A stretch of DNA of 64,000 nt from Candidatus Pantoea haifensis. Lineage in GTDB: Bacteria > Pseudomonadota > Gammaproteobacteria > Enterobacterales > Enterobacteriaceae. The stretch covers positions 2,666,001 to 2,730,000 of the forward strand of contig JAGTWN010000004.1 in NCBI GenBank assembly GCA_018842655.1, given 5' to 3'. This document shows, in pieces, positions 1-11,182 of this stretch. Made by a program: the position numbers and the translations under genes. Under the pieces are notes generated by a model that ran no database searches, was not told the origin of the DNA, and saw only the letters and a list, made by a program, of their open reading frames with translations. The first letter of the stretch is position 1. Every line of letters starts with the position of its first letter.

Positions 1-2484
1 AGAAGAATTAATCGATAAAGCCGAAGCCGGCCAGTTTTCGATAACCGTCTTTTGTGAAGAACCTCGCGTCGCCTATGATCGCGTTCACCTTTCCGCCTAC
101 TTCTCCCACCATACCGCCGAAGAACTGTCATTAGTTCGTGAAGGATTTTACGAAAAGCATCAGGTCAGCGTGCTGCTGGGCGAGCGCGCCATCACCATCA
201 ATCGTGATGAGAAGCTGATCCATTCCACTACGGGTCGTGCAGTACATTACGACACGCTGATCTTCGCTACCGGCTCGTATCCATGGATACCGCCAATCAA
301 AGGCGCAGGAGGCAGTAACTGTTTTGTCTATCGCACCATTGAAGATCTCAACGCGATTGAAGCCTGTTCACGCCGCAGTAAGCGTGGCGCCGTGATTGGC
401 GGTGGCCTGCTGGGGCTGGAAGCCGCAGGCGCGTTAAAAAATCTGGGTATTGAAACGCATGTGATTGAGTTCGCACCGGTGCTAATGGCGGAGCAGCTCG
501 ACAGGCAAGGCGGCGAGCTGCTCCGCCGTAAGATCGAACAGATGGGCGTGCAGGTGCATACCAGCAAAAATACCCAGCAAATCATCCATCACGACGAAGG
601 CGGTAAGACATTACAGTTTGCCGATGGCAGTGAATTGCAGGTCGATTTTATTGTTTTTTCAACCGGCATTCGTCCGCAGGATAAGCTGGCAAAACAGTGC
701 GGTCTGGCGACTGGCGCGCGTGGCGGGATCGCCATTGATGATCGTTGCCGCACCAGCGATCCGGCCATTTTCGCTATTGGCGAGTGTGCCGCCTGGCAGG
801 ATCGCGTTTTCGGCCTGGTGGCTCCGGGCTACAAAATGGCTCAGGTCGCAAGCGATAGCCTGCTGGGCCGAGACAACGCTTTCGCCGGTGCAGACATGAG
901 CGCCAAACTGAAGCTGCTGGGCGTTGATGTGGGCGGTATCGGCGATGCGCACGCCAGCACGCCAGGGGCGCGCAGCATTGTCTGGCTGGATGAGAGCAAA
1001 TCGGTTTATAAACGCTTAATCATCAGCGAAGATCAAAAAACACTGCTTGGCGCCGTGCTGGTAGGCGATACCCACGATTACGGCAATCTGTTGCAACTGG
1101 TACTCAATGCGATTCCTTTGCCAGCCTCTCCTGAAGGGCTGATTCTGCCTGCAGGCAGCGGCGAAAAACCCGTTATGGGCGTTGAGGCGTTACCCGACAG
1201 CGCACAAATCTGTTCCTGTTTTGATGTCAGCAAAGGCGACATCATTAAAGCGGTACAAGGGGGTTGTCATACCCTGGCAGCCCTGAAAAGTGAAACCCGG
1301 GCGGGCACCGGTTGTGGTGGCTGTGTTCCATTGATTACTCAGGTGCTGAACAGTGAGCTCAGCCGCCAGGGCATCGAAATCAGTAACAATTTATGCGCCC
1401 ATTTCCCCTACTCACGTCAGGAGTTGTATCACCTGATTCGTGTGGAAGAGATAAAAAGTTTCGAGGCGCTGCTGGCGAAATATGGCCAGGGCTACGGCTG
1501 CGAAGTGTGTAAACCTACCGTCGCGTCCCTGCTGGCGTCCTGCTGGAATGAGTATGTGCTGAAGCCGCAACATACACCGCTTCAGGACAGCAATGATATG
1601 TTCCTCGGTAATATTCAAAAAGATGGCACCTATTCGGTGATCCCCGCTCACCGGGTGGTGAAATTACCCCGCAGGGGCTGCAGGTCATTGGCCAGGTTGC
1701 ACAGCAATATCATCTCTACACCAAAATCACCGGCTCGCAGCGTATCGGCCTGTTTGGTGCCCAGAAAGACGATCTGCCTGCCATCTGGTCACAACTGATT
1801 GCTGCGGGTTTCGAAACCGGGCAGGCCTATGCAAAAGCCCTGCGTATGGCGAAAACCTGCGTCGGCAGTGCGTGGTGTCGCTTTGGCGTCGGTGACAGCC
1901 TTGGCACTGGCGTGATGCTGGAAAATCGTTACAAAGGCATCCGTACACCACACAAAATGAAGTTTGGCGTTTCAGGCTGTACTCGTGAGTGTGCCGAAGC
2001 CCAGAGCAAAGATGTAGGCGTTATTGCCACTGAGAAAGGCTGGAATCTTTATGTCTGTGGGAATGGCGGTATGAAACCGCGCCATGCCGACTTACTGGCT
2101 GCTGATCTCGATCTGCAAACGCTGGTCACCTGTCTGGACCGCTTCATGATGTTCTATATCCGTACCGGCGACCGCCTGCAGCGTACCTCGCTGTGGCTGG
2201 AAAGCCTGGAGGGCGGCATCGATTACCTGCGCAGTGTGATTATTGACGACAAGCTGGGCATAAATACTCAACTCGAAAATGAGCTAAACCGCCTGCGTAG
2301 CAGCGTGAGTTGTGAATGGAAAGAAGCACTGCATGATGCGCAAAACCCGACGCATTTCGCACACTTTATCAACTCGTCACAGCGCGATCCTAATGTGCAA
2401 ATGGTGAGTGAACGCGATCAACATCGTCCGGCACGTCCGGCAGAGCGCATCGCCGTGACGCAAATTGAGGAGAGCGAAGCATGA
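1..2484 (+). CDS. nirB: Nitrite reductase [NAD(P)H] large subunit NirB (5'-partial, frameshifted)
   Basis: Cytoplasmic siroheme/4Fe-4S/FAD enzyme that reduces nitrite to ammonium with NADH. The window opens inside the gene, about 20 codons after the expected start, reading in frame from base 2. The FAD/NAD-binding half shows GGGLLGLEAAGALKNLG; the BFD-like [2Fe-2S] part shows CSCFD and TGCGGC; the siroheme/4Fe-4S half carries KTCVGSAWC and GCTREC. The frame breaks at the C run 1642-1645, where one C of an expected five is missing; after it the NirB sequence resumes in another frame to the TGA at 2482-2484. The stop overlaps the nirD start by four bases, so this is the first gene of nirBDC. 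I read the break as a sequencing error, not a dead gene. Confidence 0.93.
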
Positions 2485-2807
2485 GCCACTGGACTGCGGT
2501 ATGTCAGCTAACACAAATCCTGCCTGCAACCGGTGTTTGCGCGCTGGTGAATGGCCAACAGATTGCCATCTTCCGTCCACGCGATGATGAAGTGCTGTTT
2601 GCCATCAGCAACATTGATCCCTTTGCCCAGGCCAGCGTGTTATCACGCGGTATCATCGCTGAGCATCAGAACCAGCTCTGGGTAGCCAGCCCGCTGAAAA
2701 AGCAGCGGTTTCGTCTAAGTGACGGCCTGTGTATGGAAGATGAAGCGTTATCGGTTGCCACCTGGCCCGTGCGCGTCACCGCCGGCCAGGTGGAAATCTG
2801 TGCCTGA
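2481..2807 (+). CDS. nirD: Nitrite reductase small subunit NirD
   Basis: 108-residue small subunit of the cytoplasmic NADH nitrite reductase. It has the Rieske-like fold of the family, ending in the typical ASPLKKQRFRLSDGLCMED stretch. The CxH and CxxH cluster ligands of true Rieske proteins are absent, as in enterobacterial NirD, so it probably binds no [2Fe-2S] cluster. The start overlaps the nirB stop (ATGA), implying translational coupling. Length equals the E. coli protein. Confidence 0.95.
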   Translation: MSHWTAVCQLTQILPATGVCALVNGQQIAIFRPRDDEVLFAISNIDPFAQASVLSRGIIAEHQNQLWVASPLKKQRFRLSDGLCMEDEALSVATWPVRVTAGQVEICA

Positions 2808-2829
2808 ATTCTTTTTATGAGATACCACT

Positions 2830-3633
2830 ATGTTTACTGAAACCTTAAATAAAAGCGCGGACAATGCGGCGCGTATTGTCCGTACCGCACAGCAAAGCCC
2901 ACTCGCGTTCTGGATCAGCTCAGCAATGGCTGGCGCTTACGTCGGCCTGGCGATCATTCTTATCTTTACGCTTGGTAACCTCATCGATCCGGCGTTGCGC
3001 CCGCTGGTGATGGGGGCCACGTTTGGTATCGCCCTGACGCTGGTAATCATCGCGGGTTCCGAACTCTTTACCGGTCATACGATGTTTCTTACCATCGGAG
3101 TGAAAGCGGGCACCATTTCTCAAGGTCAGATGTGGTGTATTCTGCCGCAAACCTGGCTGGGTAATCTGGTCGGCTCCGTTGCCGTCGCGTTAATTTACTA
3201 TTTTGCCGCTGGTGCGCTCTTGCCAAATGGCGATGCGTTAATTCATGGGGCAGCTCTGGCTAAAACCACCCAACCGGCAACGGCCCTGTTTTTTAAAGGT
3301 GCGCTGTGTAACTGGTTAGTTTGTCTGGCAATCTGGATGGCATTGCGTACCGAGGGGTCGGCTAAGTTTATCGCTATCTGGTGGTGCCTGCTGGCGTTTA
3401 TCGCCTCAGGTTATGAGCACTCTATCGCTAACATGACGGTTTTTGCTCTCTCATGGTTTGGTGAGCATAATAGCCATCTGACATTAAGCGGTATCGGCCA
3501 TAACTTGTTGTGGGTAACACTGGGTAACATGCTATCTGGCATGGTATTCATGGGCCTCGGCTACTGGTACGCCACTCCACGGGCGCAGCGCCCACAGCCA
3601 CACCTACAAACCGCCCCGCTTAAATCCGTTTAA
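2830..3633 (+). CDS. nirC: Nitrite transporter NirC (formate/nitrite transporter family)
   Basis: 267-residue inner-membrane channel of the FNT family that moves nitrite (and related anions) across the membrane. Six hydrophobic helices are visible. The family signatures AGSELFTGH (around residue 75) and the GYEHSIANM stretch (about residues 195-205) are present. It follows nirD by 22 bases and is the last gene before a strong terminator, so nirBDC forms one transcription unit that supplies and reduces nitrite. Confidence 0.95.
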   Translation: MFTETLNKSADNAARIVRTAQQSPLAFWISSAMAGAYVGLAIILIFTLGNLIDPALRPLVMGATFGIALTLVIIAGSELFTGHTMFLTIGVKAGTISQGQMWCILPQTWLGNLVGSVAVALIYYFAAGALLPNGDALIHGAALAKTTQPATALFFKGALCNWLVCLAIWMALRTEGSAKFIAIWWCLLAFIASGYEHSIANMTVFALSWFGEHNSHLTLSGIGHNLLWVTLGNMLSGMVFMGLGYWYATPRAQRPQPHLQTAPLKSV

Positions 3634-3645
3634 CTCACATATTTT

Positions 3646-3668
3646 AGCCCGCACTGTGCGGGCTTTTT
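3646..3668 (+). terminator. Intrinsic terminator of nirBDC
   Basis: An 8-bp GC-rich stem, AGCCCGCA at 3646-3653 paired with TGCGGGCT at 3657-3664, with a three-base loop and a T run to 3668. It lies 12 bases after the nirC stop and just before cysG, so cysG probably relies on readthrough or its own promoter. Confidence 0.8.
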
Positions 3669-3679
3669 CAGGATCCACT

Positions 3680-5044
3680 ATGGAATATTTTCCCCTGTTT
3701 TGCCGCCTGCAAGGCAAACGCTGCCTGTTAGTCGGCGGTGGCGAAGTCGCTGAACGTAAGGCGCGCTTGCTGTTAGCGGCAGGCGCAGACCTGCATGTCG
3801 GTGCGCTGAATTTCTCTGCTGCTTTTCATCAGTGGGCGCAACAGGGAAAAGTGACCTTACTACAGGGCAGTTTTAATACCTGCTGGCTGTCCGATTGTTG
3901 GCTGGTGGTGGCCGCCACCGATAATGACCAGGTAAACCAGCACGCCGCTGACGCTGCTGATGCGCGCAGGATCTTCTGCAACTTAGTCGACGCACCAGCT
4001 CAAGCCAGCGCCATTATGCCGTCGATAATCGATCGCTCACCGTTGATGATCGCCGTGTCGTCTGGCGGACGTGCGCCTGTGCTGGCACGCTTACTGCGTG
4101 AAAAGCTGGAAGCGATGCTGCCACAGCATCTCGGCCAGCTTGCCCGGCTTGCCGGCACGCTGCGCGCACGGGTGAAAAAACAGTTTGCCTCTGTGTCACA
4201 ACGTCGCCATTTCTGGGAGCGTTTTTTCTCCAGTGACCGGCTGGCACAAACGCTGGCTAACGGTGACATGGCGCGAGCTAACGACCTGACTGAGACACTA
4301 TTTAATGCAGCACCTGAAACTCACGGGGATGTCACGCTGGTGGGGGCCGGTCCTGGTGATGCGGGTTTGTTGACCCTGAAAGGCTTACAGCATATTCAGC
4401 AGGCGGATGTCATCGTTTATGACCGACTGGTTTCTGAGGAGATCCTTAACCTGGTGCGACGTGACGCCGAGCGGGTCTTTGTTGGCAAGCGAGCCGGAGA
4501 TCATTGCGTTCCACAGGCGCAAATTAACCAGTTACTGCTGGAGCAGGCGCAGCGCGGTAAACGTGTGGTGCGTTTAAAAGGCGGCGATCCCTTTATTTTT
4601 GGGCGAGGTGGCGAAGAGCTGGAACTTCTTGCCCGGCATCATATCCCTTTCAGCGTGGTGCCAGGCATTACGGCTGCATCAGGCTGCGCCGCTTACAGCG
4701 GTATTCCACTTACACATCGAGACCATGCGCAAAGTGTGCGCCTGGTAACCGGACATCTGCAACATGAGGGCAGGCTCGGCTGGCAAAAGCTGGCTGCCGA
4801 CCAGCAAACACTGGTGTTTTATATGGGGCTGGCACAAGCGCCGGAGATCCAGCATCAGTTGCTGCAACACGGGATGCGCGCTGATATGCCGGTAGCACTG
4901 GTGGAAAACGGGACGCGCACGGATCAACGTGTCGTGACCGGCACGCTTATTCAGTTAGATGAATTATCCCGGCAGGTAACCAGTCCGAGCCTGATCATCG
5001 TAGGCAGCGTCGTCAGCCTGCGCGACACCTTGCGCTGGTTTTAG
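3680..5044 (+). CDS. cysG: Siroheme synthase CysG (trifunctional)
   Basis: 454-residue fusion enzyme that makes siroheme from uroporphyrinogen III. The N-terminal part (about residues 1-210) is the precorrin-2 dehydrogenase/ferrochelatase with the NAD-binding [14 protein letters not shown] motif. The C-terminal part (about 215-454) is the SAM-dependent uroporphyrinogen-III C-methyltransferase with [15 protein letters not shown] and [17 protein letters not shown] chose the ATG at 3680 (MEYFPLF, as in E. coli) over an upstream GTG at 3656, because the latter lies inside the preceding terminator. Siroheme is the cofactor of NirB next door and of sulfite reductase. Confidence 0.95.
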   Translation: MEYFPLFCRLQGKRCLLVGGGEVAERKARLLLAAGADLHVGALNFSAAFHQWAQQGKVTLLQGSFNTCWLSDCWLVVAATDNDQVNQHAADAADARRIFCNLVDAPAQASAIMPSIIDRSPLMIAVSSGGRAPVLARLLREKLEAMLPQHLGQLARLAGTLRARVKKQFASVSQRRHFWERFFSSDRLAQTLANGDMARANDLTETLFNAAPETHGDVTLVGAGPGDAGLLTLKGLQHIQQADVIVYDRLVSEEILNLVRRDAERVFVGKRAGDHCVPQAQINQLLLEQAQRGKRVVRLKGGDPFIFGRGGEELELLARHHIPFSVVPGITAASGCAAYSGIPLTHRDHAQSVRLVTGHLQHEGRLGWQKLAADQQTLVFYMGLAQAPEIQHQLLQHGMRADMPVALVENGTRTDQRVVTGTLIQLDELSRQVTSPSLIIVGSVVSLRDTLRWF

Positions 5045-5063
5045 TCACTTATTCACACACAAT

Positions 5064-5098
5064 AAAAAACGGCGGGTTTGCCTGCCCGCCGTTGCTGT
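5064..5098. terminator. Bidirectional terminator between cysG and trpS
   Basis: A perfect 9-bp stem, AACGGCGGG at 5068-5076 with CCCGCCGTT at 5085-5093. It has an A run on its left, which serves trpS on the minus strand, and a T-rich stretch on its right for cysG. It sits between two convergent genes. Confidence 0.8.
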
Positions 5099-5114
5099 TT
5101 TTATCACTGAGTGA

Positions 5115-6116
5115 TTAAGGCTGGGCGACAAATCCCACGGCCTGATAAACCTTCTTCAGCGTTTCCTGCGCCTGTGCCCGGGCTTTTGTCGCGCCATCAC
5201 GCATAACTTGCTCAAGGAAAGCTTCGTCATTACGGAAGCGGTTATACCGTTCCTGCAACTCTGCCAACATGCCAGATACCGCGTCTGCTACCGCCCCTTT
5301 CAGGTGGCCATACATCTGCCCCTCGAACTCTTTCTCCAGCTCGGCAATAGTCTTACCCGTGACGCCAGCCAGAATATCCAGCAGGTTCGATACACCGGCT
5401 TTCTCTTTCACATCATAGCGCACTACTGGCGGCTCTTCAGAGTCAGTCACGGCACGTTTGATCTTCTTCACCACCGATTTCGGATCTTCCAGCAGGCCGA
5501 TAACATTATTGCGGTTATCGTCTGACTTGGACATCTTTTTGGTCGGCTCCAGCAGTGACATCACGCGCGCGCCTGATTTTGGAATAAACGGCTCAGGCAC
5601 TTTGAAAATGTCGCCATACAGTGCATTAAAGCGTTGCGCGATATCGCGGCTCAACTCCAGATGCTGTTTCTGATCTTCGCCCACCGGCACCTGGTTGGTC
5701 TGGTAGAGCAGGATATCTGCCGCCATCAGAACCGGGTAATCAAACAGACCGGCGTTGATGTTCTCTTCGTAACGCGCCGACTTGTCTTTAAACTGCGTCA
5801 TACGGCTCAGTTCGCCAAAGTAGGCATAGCAGTTAAGGATCCAGCTCAGTTGCGTGTGTTCTGGCACGTGTGACTGAACAAAAATGGTGCTTTTTTCAGG
5901 ATCGATACCGCAGGCGAGATAGAGTGCCAGCGTGTCCAGCGTCGCTTTACGCAGCGCAGCAGGATCCTGACGAACAGTAATGGCGTGCAGGTCGACGATG
6001 CAGTAAATGCAATGAAAATCATCTTGCATCTGTACCCACTGACGCAGTGCACCCATATAGTTGCCAATGGTCAGTTCGCCGGACGGCTGCGCGCCGCTGA
6101 AAACGATGGGTTTCAT
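5115..6116 (-). CDS. trpS: Tryptophanyl-tRNA synthetase TrpS
   Basis: 333-residue class Ic aminoacyl-tRNA synthetase charging tRNA-Trp. The ATP-binding HIGH-like motif is [12 protein letters not shown] near the N-terminus and the KMSKS motif is present intact near residue 195. The start at 6116 gives [15 protein letters not shown]; an upstream in-frame start at 6161 would add 15 residues the family lacks and would intrude into gph. Last gene of the dam-rpe-gph-trpS run. Confidence 0.96.
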   Translation of the reverse strand: MKPIVFSGAQPSGELTIGNYMGALRQWVQMQDDFHCIYCIVDLHAITVRQDPAALRKATLDTLALYLACGIDPEKSTIFVQSHVPEHTQLSWILNCYAYFGELSRMTQFKDKSARYEENINAGLFDYPVLMAADILLYQTNQVPVGEDQKQHLELSRDIAQRFNALYGDIFKVPEPFIPKSGARVMSLLEPTKKMSKSDDNRNNVIGLLEDPKSVVKKIKRAVTDSEEPPVVRYDVKEKAGVSNLLDILAGVTGKTIAELEKEFEGQMYGHLKGAVADAVSGMLAELQERYNRFRNDEAFLEQVMRDGATKARAQAQETLKKVYQAVGFVAQP

Positions 6117-6132
6117 TCTTTTGTCCTGATAA

Positions 6133-6810
6133 TTACAGCCCGATCGCGGGCAGAAGTTCATCGAAAGAGTCGAGCGTTAAATCGGGTTGGCTGGCAGCGA
6201 TCGGTTCGCCATAGTTATAGCCAAACGTCATACCAATATTGGGTACGCCAGCCGACTGGGCAGCGAGAATATCATTACGAGAATCGCCAACAAACAGCAA
6301 TTGTTCAGGCAGCACGCCAAACTTACCCAGTACGAGGAAAATCGCGGCCGGGTGCGGTTTTTTAACAATCACATCATCTCCGCCAATGATCAGCGAAAAC
6401 GCGTCAGCAATGCCAAGCGAGGCCAGTAAAGGCGCAACGAATGGCGTAGGCTTATTGGTCACAATTGCCATCGGCATGCCTCTGGCCTGTAACGTTTCCA
6501 GCGTCGCTTTTACCTGCGGAAACAGGGTGCTGCCCGCTTCTACCGTATCAGCGTAATGCTTGTCGAACAGCGCACGCGCATCGCGTTGCTCATCGGGTTG
6601 CGGTTCACGGCCCAGCGCGTAAGTCATTGCGCGCGTCATCATCACGTCAGCGCCATTGCCGATCCAGGTAGAGACGCGCTCGACGCCTGCTGCAGGCAAT
6701 GCTAAATCTGCCAGTGTGCGATCAATCGCTTCAGCCAGGCCCGGCGCGCTGTCTACCAGCGTGCCGTCGAGATCAAACGCCAGCGCACGAACATCAGTGA
6801 AATGAGCCAT
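6133..6810 (-). CDS. gph: Phosphoglycolate phosphatase Gph
   Basis: 225-residue HAD-superfamily phosphatase that removes 2-phosphoglycolate, a product of repair of 3'-phosphoglycolate DNA ends. HAD motif I is [10 protein letters not shown], motif II the TNKP stretch, and motif [10 protein letters not shown]. It is shorter than E. coli Gph (252) through loss of an internal loop and of the C-terminal tail. The start at 6810 ([16 protein letters not shown]) lies within the end of rpe, a 17-base overlap, which indicates coupling. Confidence 0.93.
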   Translation of the reverse strand: MAHFTDVRALAFDLDGTLVDSAPGLAEAIDRTLADLALPAAGVERVSTWIGNGADVMMTRAMTYALGREPQPDEQRDARALFDKHYADTVEAGSTLFPQVKATLETLQARGMPMAIVTNKPTPFVAPLLASLGIADAFSLIIGGDDVIVKKPHPAAIFLVLGKFGVLPEQLLFVGDSRNDILAAQSAGVPNIGMTFGYNYGEPIAASQPDLTLDSFDELLPAIGL

Positions 6811-7477
6811 TGGCCTTCTCCAGCTCGTTACGCATATCATCAATCACTTTTTTGTAGTCGGGATGACCGAAAATAGCAGAACCGGCGACAAACATATCCG
6901 CGCCTGCTGCCGCGATTTGGCCGATGTTATCGATTTTCACACCACCATCAACTTCAAGGCGAATATCGTAGCCGCTCTGATCAATGCGCTTACGCGCTTC
7001 ACGCAGTTTATCCAGCGTGCCGGGAATAAAAGATTGTCCACCGAAACCGGGATTCACTGACATCAACAAAATGATATCCAGCTTGTCCATTACATAATCA
7101 AGGTAGCTGAGCGGTGTGGCAGGATTGAACACCAGTCCCGCTTTGCAGCCATGCTCTTTGATGATCTGCAATGTGCGATCAACATGCTCACTGGCTTCAG
7201 GATGAAAAGTGATATAAGTCGCACCGGCTTTAGCAAATTCAGGGATCAGCGCATCAACGGGCTTTACCATCAAATGCACATCAATTGGCGCAGTAATGCC
7301 ATAGTCGCGCAGTGCTTTCAGCACCATTGGCCCCATGGTCAGGTTGGGAACGTAATGGTTATCCATCACGTCGAAGTGAACCACGTCGCCTCCTGCCGCC
7401 AACGCTTTTGCGGTATCTTCGCCGAGGCGAGCAAAATCCGCCGAAAGGATTGAAGGGGCCAGCAAATATTGTTTCAT
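6794..7477 (-). CDS. rpe: Ribulose-phosphate 3-epimerase Rpe
   Basis: 227-residue TIM-barrel enzyme interconverting ribulose 5-phosphate and xylulose 5-phosphate in the pentose phosphate pathway. It starts [20 protein letters not shown]; the metal and catalytic regions [25 protein letters not shown] and LEVDGG are all present. The upstream in-frame start at 7573 is rejected because it adds 32 unrelated residues running into dam. It sits between dam and gph and overlaps gph. Confidence 0.96.
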   Translation of the reverse strand: MKQYLLAPSILSADFARLGEDTAKALAAGGDVVHFDVMDNHYVPNLTMGPMVLKALRDYGITAPIDVHLMVKPVDALIPEFAKAGATYITFHPEASEHVDRTLQIIKEHGCKAGLVFNPATPLSYLDYVMDKLDIILLMSVNPGFGGQSFIPGTLDKLREARKRIDQSGYDIRLEVDGGVKIDNIGQIAAAGADMFVAGSAIFGHPDYKKVIDDMRNELEKANGSFH

Positions 7478-7544
7478 CCGATTCTCCCACTGTTGTGCGC
7501 CAGCCTTGCGGCTGGCGTAATGCGTTGGTCGCGGACGAAACAGA

Positions 7545-8356
7545 CTAGCTATAAAGCGCCAGCAGTTCGTCAACCTTCGTGCGACCGGCTATGCTTCGGC
7601 TAATAGAACGCCGGGCCTTGACCACATGTAACACTGCATCCTGATACCACAAACGGGTTAATGCAGTGTCATGGTTGGAAATCAGAACCGGGATCCGGCT
7701 CTCTTCTGCCAGTTTGGCTGCCAGTTCCGCCAGATGCTGCTGTTCGCGCAGGCTGAAACTGTTGGTGTGATACGCCGTAAAATTCGCTGTTGCTGACAGC
7801 GGCGCATACGGTGGATCACAATACACCACGGAGCCTTTAGAGGCATTGGTCAGGGTAACATCGTATGACTCACAGACAAACGTTGCTTTCTGCGCCCGCT
7901 CGGCAAACCAAAGCAGTTCTGCTTCTGGAAAATAGGGTTTACGGTAACGGCCAAAAGGCACGTTAAACTCACCACGCAGGTTATAACGACATAAACCGTT
8001 ATAGCAGTGACGATTGAGATAAAGGAACAGCAGCGCACGCTGATAGCTGTCAGTGCTGGTGTTAAATTCACTACGGCGCTGATAAAAGCAGGCTTCGTTA
8101 TTCCCTTCCGGCGTGAACAGCTGTTGTGCATCCCGGATAAAATCAGCAGTGCGCGTTTTAACGATGTTATAGAGATTGATTAAGTCGCTGTTGATGTCAG
8201 CAAGATGGTAGCGATCAAAGTCGGTGTTAAGAAACACCGAGCCGGCACCGACAAAGGGTTCTATCAGGCAGTCGCCTTGTGGCAAATAGCGATGGATCTC
8301 TTCTACCAGAGGGAATTTCCCCCTGCCCATTTCAGGAAAGCGCGGTTTTTCTTCAT
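7545..8356 (-). CDS. dam: DNA adenine methylase Dam (frameshifted near the N-terminus)
   Basis: Methylates adenine in GATC, directing mismatch repair and replication control. The read frame from 8330 starts MGRGKFPL, but the true N-terminus lies upstream at ATG 8356 in another frame ([13 protein letters not shown], as in E. coli). One C is missing from the plus-strand run 8319-8323. Corrected length is 270 residues. Motif [11 protein letters not shown] and the catalytic CDPPYAPLS motif are intact. The break is best explained as a sequencing error. Confidence 0.92.
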
Positions 8357-8418
8357 GCTGTCGTGGTTCTTACATCTTATTGTGAGGCTGTGGCTGGACC
8401 GACAGCAGATCTGCGCTT

Positions 8419-8444
8419 AAAACGGGGCCAGCCTGGCTGACCCC
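8419..8444 (-). terminator. Terminator between damX and dam
   Basis: A near-perfect palindrome at 8424-8444 (GGGGCCAG pairing with CTGACCCC, one mismatch). On the minus strand it is followed by TTTT at 8422-8419. It lies just downstream of damX and upstream of dam and could attenuate readthrough of the aroKB-damX transcript into dam. Confidence 0.6.
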
Positions 8445-8451
8445 ACATCAA

Positions 8452-9465
8452 TTATTGAGCTTCTTTCTTTACCTGGCTCAGCGGCTTAACCCAGGGATTT
8501 TGTGCACGCACGTCAGCAGGCAAGGAAGCGACAGCGCGCTTAGCTTCTGCGGGTGTAGCATAGGATCCGCTCACTAATACGTACCAGGACTGACCGTTGC
8601 GGGTGGTTTTATAAACGTGATAACCGCTCAGGTTCTGCTTTTTCGCCCAGGCATTCAGGCTTTCGGCACGTGATGCCCCGCTCAGCTGCAGGGTGTAATT
8701 GCCGCCGGGCAAAGTGCTGCTTGTCGTGCTGCTGCTTGCGCTACTTGCCTTAGTGGCGCCCGAACCGCTGGTCACCGGACGCGCTGGCGTAGTGTGCGTT
8801 CTGCTTTCACTGGCCGCAGGTTTAGAAGCGGTTTTGTGCGGTGTCTCATGTTGAGTGCGCGCTGGCGTTGTGGTTTTAACCGGCGCAGGGCGACTGGCTG
8901 GCGCAGCCGCACCGCTACTTGCGCTAACGGTAGCCGGGGCTGTTGGCAATGAACTGCCGTTCTGTGCACCCTGCGCCGCATCATCGATCTGCTGCTGCTG
9001 ATTACTCAACGCGCTGTTGAGATCGCCCGGTAAGGTAACACGCTGCTGATTTTCAGGCGCATCGACAGGCGCAGCCTGAGTTGGCGACGGGGAAACCGCT
9101 GGCATAGAAACATCACGCGGCGCATTATTGGCATTTTCACCTGCTGCAGGCGTGCCAGTTTCTGCGGGTGCATTTTGCGCACCACTCATTGACGTTGATC
9201 CCGTCAGATCGATATTTCTGTCTGCACCCGATCCCGTTGAAGATGCAGTATTGCTGCTATTTGACGCCGGTTTGCTCTCGTCCGGGCCATTTAATGCTGA
9301 ACCAATGCCCAGCACTAACAGCAGTAAAACCAAAATGCCGATGCCCATCATCATATGTTGACGGGAAACCGGCACTTTAGGTGCAGAAGACGATTTTCGT
9401 GGGCGCGAGGGACGGCGGTCACTGGCGTCAGGTTTTAACTCGTCTTCCGGTTTGAACTCATCCAT
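8452..9465 (-). CDS. damX: Cell division protein DamX (SPOR domain)
   Basis: 337-residue inner-membrane protein that accumulates at the septal ring. Order: cytoplasmic charged N-terminus (MDEFKPEDELKPD), one membrane helix near residues 43-62 (MMMGIGILVLLLLVLGIG), a long Ala/Thr/Ser/Pro-rich periplasmic linker, and a C-terminal SPOR domain (about 258-330) that binds denuded peptidoglycan. Start at 9465 chosen for the AGGAGG ribosome site just upstream. It is about 90 residues shorter than E. coli DamX, mainly through a shorter acidic cytoplasmic region. Confidence 0.93.
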   Translation of the reverse strand: MDEFKPEDELKPDASDRRPSRPRKSSSAPKVPVSRQHMMMGIGILVLLLLVLGIGSALNGPDESKPASNSSNTASSTGSGADRNIDLTGSTSMSGAQNAPAETGTPAAGENANNAPRDVSMPAVSPSPTQAAPVDAPENQQRVTLPGDLNSALSNQQQQIDDAAQGAQNGSSLPTAPATVSASSGAAAPASRPAPVKTTTPARTQHETPHKTASKPAASESRTHTTPARPVTSGSGATKASSASSSTTSSTLPGGNYTLQLSGASRAESLNAWAKKQNLSGYHVYKTTRNGQSWYVLVSGSYATPAEAKRAVASLPADVRAQNPWVKPLSQVKKEAQ

Positions 9466-9537
9466 TTTGCCTCCTGCGTCAAGCGGCATAGTGCGTGGCG
9501 TATGTTGTGCGCCACGTCACCACTTAACGGCTTAATA

Positions 9538-10624
9538 TCAAATTTTCTGGCAATCGTTAATTGCAGCCAGCACCATATCATGAGCGACGCCACCACGCAC
9601 TTCAGAGCGGCCAATCGACAACGGCAGCACCAGACGCAGTTCGCCTGCCAACACTTTTTTGTCGCGCATCATATGGGGTAAATACGCTTCAGCTGTCATC
9701 GTTTCCGGGCCGTGCACCGGCAAACCCGCACGCAGCAGTAACGCGATGATACGATCGGTCTCTTCTGCTTTGAACTGCCCCAGGCGTTCGGCAGTACGTG
9801 CAGCCATGACCATCCCTGCGGCGACAGCTTCACCGTGCAACCAGTTTCCGTAGCCCATATGCGCTTCAATCGCGTGACCAAAGGTATGGCCCAGATTTAA
9901 TAACGCGCGCTGGCCAGTTTCACGCTCATCAGCCGCAACCACGTCAGCTTTCAGCTCACAGCAACGACGAATACAATACGCCATCGCCTGGTTATCCAGC
10001 GCCAGCAGCCGGTCTACATTGTGCTCCAGCCACTGAAAAAATTCACCGTCCAGGATGATGCCGTACTTAATGACTTCAGCGAGGCCGGAAGATAATTCGC
10101 GCGGCGGTAACGAACGCAGACAATCGGTATCAATCACCACCGAAGCAGGCTGATAAAAGGCGCCGATCATGTTTTTGCCAAGCGAGTGGTTTACCGCTGT
10201 TTTGCCGCCGACTGAAGAGTCAACCTGTGATAACAACGTGGTCGGCACCTGAATGAAGCGCACACCACGCTGATAACTGGCAGCAGCAAAACCGGTAAGA
10301 TCGCCAATGACGCCCCCGCCTAAGGCAACCAGCGTCGTATCGCGACCGTGCGGCTTTTGCAGTAATGCGGTAAAAACTTGCTCCATTACTGCAAGCGTTT
10401 TGTATTGCTCACCGTCGGGCAAAATCACCTGATCCACTTTTACACCCGCCGCCTTTAGCAGCGTCGACAGCTTATCAAGGTAGAGCGGCGCCAGCGTCTG
10501 GTTCGTCACCAGCATGGCATTGTCGCCCGCTTTTAGCGGCCAAAAGAAGCCGGATCGTTAAACAGTCCGGCGGCGATAGTGATGGGGTAGCTACGCTCCC
10601 CAATGAAACGGTGATCTTCTCCAT
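9538..10624 (-). CDS. aroB: 3-dehydroquinate synthase AroB (two frameshifts)
   Basis: Second step of the shikimate pathway: NAD- and metal-dependent cyclisation of DAHP to dehydroquinate. The body (from 10515) is intact with [27 protein letters not shown] and [15 protein letters not shown]. The N-terminus is split over three frames: one A missing in the run 10542-10545 and one C missing in 10598-10601. Restoring both gives a start at 10624 and 362 residues, exactly the E. coli length. Lies 38 bases after aroK. Confidence 0.92.
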
Positions 10625-10662
10625 GATGCTCAATACCTGTTACAGAGCCTTTAGGCGTTGGA

Positions 10663-11182
10663 TCAATTTTTTCCAACATGTGGATAATCTGATTCGCCAC
10701 CACTTTCGCACTTTGATCATCAGTACGGATGGTGACATCAGCGATCTCTTCGTAAAGTGGATTACGTTCGTCAGCCAATGCCTCAAGCACTTCACGCGGA
10801 GGGAATCGACCTGCAGCAACGGACGCTTTTTATCACGCTGCGTGCGCGCCAGCTGCTTCTCGATAGTGGTTTCTAAATAAACCACGACACCGCGAGCGGA
10901 GAGACGATTACGCGTTTCCCGGGATTTAACGGATCCACCGCCAGTCGCCAGGACAATGCCTTGCTTCTCGGTCAATTCATTGATGATTTTTTCTTCGCGA
11001 TCGCGAAAGCCAGCTTCGCCTTCGACGTCAAAAACCCAGCCCACATCCGCCCCGGTGCGTCGCTCAATTTCCTGATCGGAATCGAAGAACTCCATATTGA
11101 GTTGCTGAGCCAACTGACGACCAATAGTGCTTTTGCCGGCACCCATCGGCCCAACCAGAAAGATATTGCGTTTCTCTGCCAT
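10663..11182 (-). CDS. aroK: Shikimate kinase I AroK (two frameshifts)
   Basis: ATP-dependent phosphorylation of shikimate. The N-terminal 127 residues read cleanly from 11182 ([19 protein letters not shown] with P-loop GPMGAGKST, and ATGGGSV). One G is missing at 10801-10803, after which the frame containing [17 protein letters not shown] continues. A second deletion in the T run 10667-10672 hides the natural stop; corrected, the protein ends MLEKN at 10663 with 173 residues, the E. coli length. Without that correction the frame would run into aroB. Confidence 0.92.

Noticed and set aside
328-952. Antisense and alternative-frame open frames inside nirB
   Set aside because: Shadows of the conserved nirB frame; peptides show no protein-like pattern and start without ribosome sites.
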